Shown here piece by piece: positions 1 through 5,128 of a stretch of 5,128 nucleotides of DNA. The DNA comes from Acidobacteriota bacterium (GTDB taxonomy: Bacteria; Acidobacteriota; Terriglobia; Acidiferrales; UBA7541). The translations under genes and the position numbers were made by a program. The stretch covers positions 1 to 5,128 of the forward strand of contig PKUY01000378.1 of NCBI GenBank assembly GCA_003131705.1, read 5' to 3'. The notes below the pieces were generated by a model. It did no database searches, was not told the DNA's origin, and saw only the letters and a program-made list of their open reading frames with translations. How positions within the stretch are numbered: the first letter of the stretch is position 1; each line of letters starts with the position of its first letter.

Positions 1-35
1 GACATTCCGGCGCCTTTGCATTCGCTTGGTGGCTC

Positions 36-64
36 TTGCGAGTACGGGGCTTTGCGGATACACA
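36..64 (+). promoter_or_regulatory. Weak candidate sigma-70-like promoter of the FKBP gene
   Basis: TTGCGA at 36-41 and TACACA at 59-64 are 17 bp apart and lie 22 bp upstream of the ATG at 87. They match 4 of 6 and 3 of 6 bases of the E. coli -35 and -10 consensus. This is the best-spaced pair I found in the 86 bp before the gene, but such matches are common by chance. The true promoter may lie left of the window. Nothing else is recognisable in bases 1-86. Confidence 0.15.
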
Positions 65-86
65 AGACCAGTGCGAGAATACCTTT

Positions 87-914
87 ATGCGAAAACGATT
101 CACTAAGGCGGTAATTATGTTGGCGGCTGGCACGATGATCGCTGGTAATGCGACGGCGCAGCAAACGCCAGCACCGAGTACGACACAGGGATCTGCGACA
201 AAGACTCCGACGGCGACTGCGGGGAAGTCGTCGCAAATCCCGGCGGCAAAGACGCCTCACACGTCGGCGACGAAAAGTCAGAGCGCACTGGCGCTACAAA
301 CGGACAAAGACAAGACCAGCTACGCCCTTGGGTTGAGCATCGGCAAGGGCTTGCACAGGGATTCCGTGGACGTTGATCTGAACATCCTCCTTCGCGGATT
401 ACAGGACGCGCTGGCGGGCGGCAAGACGCTTTTGACCGATGACGAAGCACAGGCCGCAATGGTTGCACTTCAAAATAATGTGCGAAAAGCGCAGGAGGAA
501 GAGATGCAACAGGCAGGAGAGAAGAACAAGGCTGCAGGCGAAGCATTTCTCGCAGCCAACAAAACCAAAGAAGGTGTCGTCACGCTGCCCAGTGGCCTTC
601 AATACAAAATTTTAACGGCGGGAATGGGTCCGAAGCCCACAGCCAGCGACTCAGTTGTGTGTAACTACAGAGGCACGCTGATGGATGGGAAAGAATTTGA
701 CAGCTCGTATAAGCGCGGCCAGCCGGCTACATTTCCTGTTGGTCAGGTGATCCCGGCGTGGACGGAAGCCCTGCAATTGATGCCAGTCGGCTCAAAATGG
801 CAGCTGTTCATTCCATCGGAACTGGCCTATGGCGCACGCGGCGCCGGCGCCGACATTGGGCCTAGTGCCACGCTCATCTTCGAAGTGGAACTGCTGTCGA
901 TTAAGGGGCATTAA
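87..914 (+). CDS. Periplasmic FKBP-type peptidyl-prolyl cis-trans isomerase (Mip/FkpA-like)
   Basis: This 275-residue protein probably catalyses cis-trans isomerisation of prolyl bonds and assists folding in the periplasm. Residues 1-24 look like a Sec signal peptide: a basic MRKR start, a hydrophobic core and an ATA|QQ cleavage site, with no lipobox. Residues 25 to about 70 form a low-complexity linker rich in Ala, Thr, Pro, Ser and Lys. An FKBP_N-type helical dimerisation region spans about 76-160, starting near KTSYALG and ending in a charged helix like the long helix of Mip. The catalytic FKBP_C domain covers about 170-273. Its active-site positions are intact: Tyr194, Phe204-Asp205, Phe216, Val221-Ile222, Trp225, Tyr248 and Phe265. 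The frame is open to the left edge and could start at a TTG at 36. I chose ATG 87 because the signal peptide begins there, with a weak GAGA ribosome site 8 bp upstream. Family and location are secure; the client proteins are unknown. Confidence 0.93.
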   Translation: MRKRFTKAVIMLAAGTMIAGNATAQQTPAPSTTQGSATKTPTATAGKSSQIPAAKTPHTSATKSQSALALQTDKDKTSYALGLSIGKGLHRDSVDVDLNILLRGLQDALAGGKTLLTDDEAQAAMVALQNNVRKAQEEEMQQAGEKNKAAGEAFLAANKTKEGVVTLPSGLQYKILTAGMGPKPTASDSVVCNYRGTLMDGKEFDSSYKRGQPATFPVGQVIPAWTEALQLMPVGSKWQLFIPSELAYGARGAGADIGPSATLIFEVELLSIKGH

Positions 915-936
915 GCGAAAGGTCGCGCCGGCGATT

Positions 937-3612
937 CTATCGGGAACGCCGATGCGACGCAGTGGGTTGCGGAGTTTGGGCAATTCGCGGAGCAGCAAGC
1001 GTTCCGGTAACGCGGAACTCAGCGACTGGCTGATTGGAAAATGCCGTCATTACGTTAAAAAGCAGGTCCGGGTTGCGGCTGAAATCAACCGTGCCCGAAC
1101 CTGCGACCCACCTATTTGATAGAGTCAAAACGAGCTTCTGAAACTCCACGGCCTTTTGAGAACACGCGAACTCCAGCGATCCTCCCAGGAACCGGGTCGA
1201 GCCCGTATTGGCGACGGGCTCGCCGAAAAAATTCCCGAGATTTACCTTCAATAATTCAGGGGCAGTCATATCCGACTTGCCCTCGCAGGCTAGCGAGGCT
1301 ATCAAGTCGGCGCGAGTGGCGCCGCGAGCGCTTAAAGAAATTTCCCCCGAGGCCGAGCCTGCAAATAGCCCTGCGAGATTTGGTAACGCGGCGGTGAGTG
1401 CAGTCAAATCCACACGAGAAAAATTCATGCTGGCTTGGTAAACGGGCTTCGCCTCCAGGTCCGCGTCAAACGTGCCGCCGATCTGGCCGCCGTAAAACTG
1501 GCCGCCCGCATTCGCAAACTCGATGCGGCGCCCTTCAATTCTTAAATTTCCCTGGAGCCGGTTTACGGTCAATGGCGCGAGCGTAAGCTGATCCAGTGCC
1601 AGATGGCCAGTCGCTCGCAAATTTTCCGGCGCCGCCAGCGGCCGCGAATTTAGAAACGGCAGCATACGGTCCAACAAACTTTCGCGCCACGCGGGGTTCA
1701 GCCATTGATCCAACGCCGCGACGGTGACATGGTCGCCCGCAACAGCAAATTGCCATTCGTCCGTCGGGTCCCGACGGTCGAACGTTCCGCTCCAGCGCGC
1801 TTCGAAAGCCTGTGCGGACGACAGCACGATGTGGCGGGCGCCCGGCTTCAGTTCCGCGCGGGCTCTGATCTGCTCGACCGGCTGATTCAAGAATGGTGCG
1901 CGCAGCATCGCGCCGCTAGGCCGCGCTCCGGACTCGCCAATCTCGATCCACCCGACCGCCTGAGATTCGCCAGCCATTGGCCAAGCGAGCGGCGAACCAA
2001 CGGACGCTGGGTACATCTTGTCCTGCCATTTCAAATCGCAGGCGAATGGGCCCGCGACGTCCCATCCACGCGAAATATTCCAACCGAACGCCCCCGCACC
2101 CGCAATCAGGTCGCGCATTTGGTTGGCGGTTACCGCAACATGCCACGCAGAGAATGCCTGCGGAGCGGGTTCGAACGCAACATCCATCCGCAATGAGCCA
2201 TCCGGCGGACCGGACGGGCCGCCCCAGGAGAGCGTCACAGGAAGCATGGAAATAATTCCCCGGTCATACCGGAGCTGCACCGGTCCCATGTGAGCTGACC
2301 TAGGACTTCCGGAGCGAGAAAAATCAGCCCCATCGCCGGTAACTGCGGCATTTATCAGGTGCGGCGGCCAGCCGGAAAGTCCGCCGCGGGCATTGGCGCG
2401 TCCGTGGACCGCGATGTCGTCCGCAACGCCCGAATGGAACGCGCGGGCCCAGGCGAGCAGATCGCTCATATCGATTTGTGAGGATGTCACCGCGAATTCC
2501 GTCGGCGGGGTCGTCTGGGCATTTCGATCTCGGCCCGAATTCCAAACGATCCTTCCAGAACCGTGAGCATTTGAGTTCGGGCCCTCGAGGGAGATGTCCG
2601 TCAATTCCAAACCCGAAGCGCCGGGGAGCCAGCCCGTGCGAACCATCAAATTAACGGATGGATTGTCCGGGCGAAATGTGAGATCCCAGCGATGGAGCTG
2701 CCTGAACTCCGCGCGTCCCTGAATCGCCCACCGATCGTCCTGATTCTGTTTACGCGCATCGATCGAAAGATCCAGCGCGCCGCGAACGCCGCTGTCATCG
2801 TTCCGCGCGAGCCGAAGCACATCTGAAACCGAGGCATCCCTCCACGAAATGTTAAGCGCCGCAGGACTAAGGCGCGAGGACGTTCCGCCCACATCGCCGG
2901 AGACGTGAAGCGTGCCCGCCTGTTGCAGGGTCACGGTTGCTCGCCAAGGAATCGCCGCGAGGTCCATCTGCCAGCGCCCCGGGCGATCCGTTTGGACGGT
3001 GCCGTTCACGCCAACGAATGCAAAGGGGAGCTTCTCTTCGCCGCGCTTGAAGTTGATGCGTCCGCCTTCGACTTCGATTCTGCGGAAATAGGGTGCTGAA
3101 GGAGGGAGCGTAGGGCCGACAGGCTCACTCGCCGGGCGCGCCTCGGCCGGACGCGGCAGCCACTCAGCAAGGTTCCAATCACCGGACGCATCGCGGACCA
3201 GATTCAGGCTAGGACGAGTCAGCGACAGCGTGCCAAGCTCGATGCGGCCACGAAGGAGGCTCTGCCAGCGTAGCCGGACGGCCATCGACTCGGCGCGCAG
3301 GAAATATTCATTGCCGAAGCGCGGGTCATCGGCGATTGAGACCGATCGCGCCTCGAGGACCGGCCCGCCCCAGAGGCTGAAATCGTAGCTGCCGACTTCG
3401 ACCGGACGTCCGAAAGCGGCTTCTAACCGCGTGGTCAGTTTCTTCTGCAGCCTCGTGTGCTGAATCGCAAGGGAAATACCCTCAGCGGCCATCCACAGGA
3501 GAACCAGAGCCAAAAGAATCCGCTTCGGCCAACGGCTCCATATGCGCAGCCGGGAGGGAGTTGGATCGACGACCCTAATACGCGGTGTGGAATCCAAATA
3601 GGTGCCGGACAT
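937..3612 (-). CDS. AsmA-family inner-membrane-anchored envelope protein
   Basis: This 891-residue protein resembles the AsmA/YhdP/TamB superfamily, whose members are proposed to act as bridges carrying phospholipids between inner and outer membranes. A basic cytoplasmic N-terminus (about 1-30, ending RWPKR) precedes one membrane segment at 31-50 (RILLALVLLW and on), leaving about 840 residues in the periplasm. An AsmA N-terminal-like block follows at about 55-155, including LEAAFGRPVEVGSYDFSLWG and a repeated beta pattern. The C-terminal AsmA_2-like region runs from about 660 to 850, with the typical ATGHLALDQLTL, GGQFYGGQIGG and ISLSARG stretches. The protein ends in a basic, Pro-rich tail. 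ATG at 3612 is the first start after an in-frame TAG at 3643-3645; a good Shine-Dalgarno site is not visible. The gene is intact with no frameshift. Its stop lies 22 bp from that of the convergent FKBP gene. Family assignment is firm; the lipid-transfer role is inferred from relatives. Confidence 0.85.
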   Translation of the reverse strand: MSGTYLDSTPRIRVVDPTPSRLRIWSRWPKRILLALVLLWMAAEGISLAIQHTRLQKKLTTRLEAAFGRPVEVGSYDFSLWGGPVLEARSVSIADDPRFGNEYFLRAESMAVRLRWQSLLRGRIELGTLSLTRPSLNLVRDASGDWNLAEWLPRPAEARPASEPVGPTLPPSAPYFRRIEVEGGRINFKRGEEKLPFAFVGVNGTVQTDRPGRWQMDLAAIPWRATVTLQQAGTLHVSGDVGGTSSRLSPAALNISWRDASVSDVLRLARNDDSGVRGALDLSIDARKQNQDDRWAIQGRAEFRQLHRWDLTFRPDNPSVNLMVRTGWLPGASGLELTDISLEGPNSNAHGSGRIVWNSGRDRNAQTTPPTEFAVTSSQIDMSDLLAWARAFHSGVADDIAVHGRANARGGLSGWPPHLINAAVTGDGADFSRSGSPRSAHMGPVQLRYDRGIISMLPVTLSWGGPSGPPDGSLRMDVAFEPAPQAFSAWHVAVTANQMRDLIAGAGAFGWNISRGWDVAGPFACDLKWQDKMYPASVGSPLAWPMAGESQAVGWIEIGESGARPSGAMLRAPFLNQPVEQIRARAELKPGARHIVLSSAQAFEARWSGTFDRRDPTDEWQFAVAGDHVTVAALDQWLNPAWRESLLDRMLPFLNSRPLAAPENLRATGHLALDQLTLAPLTVNRLQGNLRIEGRRIEFANAGGQFYGGQIGGTFDADLEAKPVYQASMNFSRVDLTALTAALPNLAGLFAGSASGEISLSARGATRADLIASLACEGKSDMTAPELLKVNLGNFFGEPVANTGSTRFLGGSLEFACSQKAVEFQKLVLTLSNRWVAGSGTVDFSRNPDLLFNVMTAFSNQPVAEFRVTGTLAAPRIAQTPQPTASHRRSR

Positions 3613-3826
3613 AACGAATCGCGGGGAAACCCCCGCCGGTATCTAAGCCAGCGTACAGTATTTCGAGGGGAGTTCGCGCAGCATTCGATGCCAGCGCATG
3701 TTGCTGAGGAAGAGAACCGGCGTTTCGAAGCCCGAAGCGCCCGCGCAAAAACTTCGGTCTCTGCAAACCTCCGCTACGACCCCACCCATCATTCGTTTGT
3801 CGGTCGACGATCGCACGCGATTCGTT
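3613..3826. repeat. 11-bp perfect inverted repeat bracketing the spacer
   Basis: AACGAATCGCG at 3613-3623 is the exact reverse complement of CGCGATTCGTT at 3816-3826. The arms are 192 bp apart. The left arm abuts the asmA start codon and the right arm begins 10 bp from the rnc stop. The flanks show no obvious target-site duplication. The arms could be termini of a small non-autonomous element, paired regulator sites, or chance. Confidence 0.4.
3621..3636. promoter_or_regulatory. GC-rich hairpin just upstream of the asmA start codon
   Basis: GCGGGG at 3621-3626 pairs perfectly with CCCCGC at 3631-3636 around a 4-base loop. In the minus-strand transcript this stem would end 8 bases before the AUG at 3612, covering the region where a ribosome site should lie. 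The only G-rich Shine-Dalgarno-like run (3630-3634) is inside the stem and 17 bases from the AUG. No T-run follows, so it is not a standard terminator. A role in limiting translation is inferred only. Confidence 0.35.
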
Positions 3827-3836
3827 TCCATTGATT

Positions 3837-4544
3837 TTACTCAGATGATCTGGGCGCTTGACCCAAGCTTTCCAGGGCCAGCCGGGCGGCAGCCTGCTCC
3901 GCTTCTTTCTTGCTGCGACCCTCCGACGCCGAAAGCTTGCGGCCATCGTGCCAGACCTCGACCTCAAACATTTTCTGATGCTCCGGCCCAGATTCGTGCA
4001 GCACACGATACGTTGCGGTCCCAAGACCGCGATGCTGCAGCCACTCCTGCAACGCGGACTTGTGATCGGGACGCTCGAGACCCTCCACGCCATCCTCCAA
4101 CGCGGGGTCGAGCAGAGTGCGCCGCAAGAAGGCCGCTGCTGCCGCGAGGCCGGCGTCCAGGTAGATGGCGCCGACAATCGCTTCATATGCGTCGGCGAGG
4201 AGCCTCTTCTTTTCGCGGCCTCCAGTTTTCTCCTCCCCGGGACCTAGGCGCAAATAATCTCCGAGTTTCAGTTTCCGCGCCGCCCCGTGAATAGACGAAG
4301 CGCTGACGAGCCGCGCCAACCCTTTGGAGAGACTGCCTGCATCCCAGTGAGGAAACGAGACGAAAAGCTTCTCGCTCGCGACGACACCGAGCACTCGATC
4401 GCCGAGGAATTCGAGGCGCTCGTTATCGATCCCGGCCGAGTTTTGGCGGTGCGACCGATGAGTCAGCGCGCGCCCGAGCATTTCGGGATGCCCGAAATGA
4501 TGCCCGAGGATTCCCTCGATTTCCGCGCGCTCTTCGGCGGTCAT
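3837..4544 (-). CDS. rnc: Ribonuclease III
   Basis: This 235-residue enzyme cleaves double-stranded RNA and is known for processing rRNA precursors and some mRNAs in the cytoplasm. The catalytic domain (about 1-150) carries the signature NERLEFLGD, giving metal-binding residues Glu42, Glu45 and Asp49. The second acidic pair is Asp118 and Glu121 in LADAYEAIVGAIYLDAG. A double-stranded-RNA-binding domain follows at about 160-230, opening with DHKSALQEWLQ and ending with the basic helix RSKKEAEQAAA. All key catalytic residues are present. The frame could also start at 4616 (259 residues), but that would overlap the upstream TPR gene by 52 bp and add a tail without family resemblance. ATG 4544 (MTAEERAEI) gives the usual family length, leaves a 20-bp gap after the TPR stop and has GGGAAGG 10 bp upstream. 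It is probably co-transcribed with the TPR gene. Confidence 0.95.
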   Translation of the reverse strand: MTAEERAEIEGILGHHFGHPEMLGRALTHRSHRQNSAGIDNERLEFLGDRVLGVVASEKLFVSFPHWDAGSLSKGLARLVSASSIHGAARKLKLGDYLRLGPGEEKTGGREKKRLLADAYEAIVGAIYLDAGLAAAAAFLRRTLLDPALEDGVEGLERPDHKSALQEWLQHRGLGTATYRVLHESGPEHQKMFEVEVWHDGRKLSASEGRSKKEAEQAAARLALESLGQAPRSSE

Positions 4545-4554
4545 AGCCGCATTG

Positions 4555-4561
4555 CCTTCCC
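4555..4561 (-). promoter_or_regulatory. Ribosome binding site supporting the rnc start at 4544
   Basis: On the minus strand GGGAAGG ends 10 bases before the ATG at 4544. It lies between the TPR stop codon and rnc, and it favours this ATG over the upstream one at 4616. The spacing is slightly long but workable. Confidence 0.5.
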
Positions 4562-4564
4562 GCG

Positions 4565-5128
4565 CTACTTCGATGGCCCGGCCTGCTTCTTTGCCGCGTC
4601 CGCGCTCTGCTTGCAACGGTCCTGCAGGGCGCCTGGAACCTGACCGCAGCGATTGAATGCATCTACGGCCTCGGCGTTTCGGTTCAAGCTTTGCAGTCCG
4701 ACCCCCAGAACAAATAGATCCGTAGGATCCGGATTGGCACTGGCTTGCGTCGCTTGCTGCAATTCCTTCACCGAATCCTCGGAGTTCTGCCGGCGGAAAT
4801 AGACCAACCCCAAAGCACTGTGAGCTTCGGTCAACGCGCTGGACTTGGACTGAAGAAATTGATCGTCCGTCATTGTCGAAGGCTTGGCCATTGCCCCGGA
4901 GAGTTCAATGACATGCTTCTCATAACGCTCGGCCCTGTCCAGATTCTTGGCTGCATTTGGGTCATTCTGATCGTAAACGTGCGGAATAACCCAGCCGACT
5001 GTCACAAGCACAGGTATGTCGTCCGGATTGATTTCCAGCGCCTTATCGGCGGTCGAGTAGAAACTATTCCAGTCCTGCTTGGCGTAGTAGGCCTGAGTCA
5101 TTCCTGCGTACACGGACTCAAGATATCG
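4565..5128 (-). CDS. TPR-repeat protein, C-terminal part (cut by the right edge)
   Basis: The frame is open to the window edge, so only the last 187 residues are visible; the real start lies beyond 5128, and the GTG at 5113 is unlikely to be the true start. The visible part is helical with tetratricopeptide-like repeats, which usually serve as protein-protein contact surfaces. One repeat lies at about residues 3-36 (AYYAKQDWNSF, ALEINPDD), one at about 97-130 (AHSALGLVYFRRQNSEDSV) and one at about 136-167 (FVLGVGLQSLNRNAEAVDAF). A loop with a conserved-looking Asp/Asn/Pro stretch separates the first two. Two cysteines, 161 and 172, sit in the C-terminal segment NRCGQVPGALQDRCKQ, followed by a Lys/Ala-rich tail. 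The cysteine pair could form a disulfide in an exported protein, but no signal peptide is visible because the N-terminus is missing. The specific function is unknown. It lies 20 bp upstream of rnc and is probably in the same operon. Confidence 0.8.
   Translation of the reverse strand, partial: RYLESVYAGMTQAYYAKQDWNSFYSTADKALEINPDDIPVLVTVGWVIPHVYDQNDPNAAKNLDRAERYEKHVIELSGAMAKPSTMTDDQFLQSKSSALTEAHSALGLVYFRRQNSEDSVKELQQATQASANPDPTDLFVLGVGLQSLNRNAEAVDAFNRCGQVPGALQDRCKQSADAAKKQAGPSK

Larger units (their letters stand above)
3613..3836. other. Spacer between rnc and the AsmA-like gene
   Basis: This 224-bp stretch contains no tRNA and no hairpin followed by a T-run, so I see no intrinsic terminator for rnc. 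It holds an 11-bp inverted repeat near both ends and a GC-rich hairpin next to the asmA start. A 62-codon minus-strand frame (3831 to 3643) starts 5 bp after the rnc stop; I cannot call it a gene. A further imperfect stem, CCGAAG at 3732-3737 paired with CTTCGG at 3752-3757, encloses 14 bases. The motif AACGAAT occurs three times: 3613-3619 on the plus strand, and 3791-3797 and 3820-3826 on the minus strand. The spacer probably acts as the leader of the AsmA-like gene, but I could not identify a convincing promoter in it. Confidence 0.6.

Noticed and set aside
36..86. TTG start at 36 giving a 292-residue FKBP protein
   Set aside because: The extra 17 residues would precede the signal peptide and contain acidic residues that do not suit an export signal. 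ATG 87 starts exactly at the basic n-region.
829..1119. Plus-strand frame ending in RARTCDPPI, a tail that recalls false translations near tRNA 3' ends
   Set aside because: No cloverleaf or tRNA 3' end can be built here. The bases code for the C-terminus of the AsmA-like protein on the minus strand.
1705..2196. 163-codon open frame on the plus strand inside the AsmA-like gene
   Set aside because: It is antisense to a well-supported gene, has an Arg/Pro-rich composition and no recognisable domain. Long antisense frames are expected in GC-rich DNA.
3732..3757. Stem CCGAAG/CTTCGG as an intrinsic terminator for rnc
   Set aside because: The loop is 14 bases and no T-run follows on the minus strand, so it does not fit a Rho-independent terminator.
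3575..4186. 203-codon minus-strand frame overlapping rnc, the spacer and the asmA start
   Set aside because: It is an offset reading of rnc in another frame, without domain resemblance. It overlaps two supported genes.
3698..4294. 198-codon plus-strand open frame opposite rnc
   Set aside because: It overlaps the clear RNase III gene. Its translation is Arg/Ala/Pro-rich and low in structure, typical of a shadow frame.

Overview
The window reads as ordinary chromosomal DNA from a moderately GC-rich Gram-negative bacterium. Two envelope genes support this: a periplasmic FKBP-type prolyl isomerase with a Sec signal peptide, and a large AsmA-like protein anchored in the inner membrane. The style of the TPR protein, the RNase III and the AsmA-like protein suggests Acidobacteriota. 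That is an impression from family resemblance, not something the sequence proves.

Layout. From about 87 to 914 the plus strand encodes the FKBP-type isomerase. All other genes lie on the minus strand and are read from right to left. The C-terminal part of a TPR-repeat protein enters from the right edge (5128 to 4565). RNase III follows (rnc, 4544 to 3837), with its preferred start 20 bp after the TPR stop. A 224-bp spacer separates rnc from an 891-residue AsmA-family protein (3612 to 937). The AsmA-like gene and the FKBP gene converge, with only 22 bp between their stop codons.

Function. TPR and rnc are close enough to be one transcription unit. The AsmA-like gene has the same direction but a separate leader, so it may or may not be co-transcribed. 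RNase III is a housekeeping enzyme of RNA processing. The isomerase assists folding in the periplasm. The AsmA-like protein probably acts in the envelope, perhaps in lipid movement between membranes. No mobile element, CRISPR array, tRNA, rRNA or defence system is visible.

The least explained piece is the rnc-asmA spacer. An 11-bp perfect inverted repeat brackets it almost exactly, a GC-rich hairpin sits just before the asmA start codon, and a 62-codon open frame of doubtful status lies inside. I see no evidence of a new biological system here.
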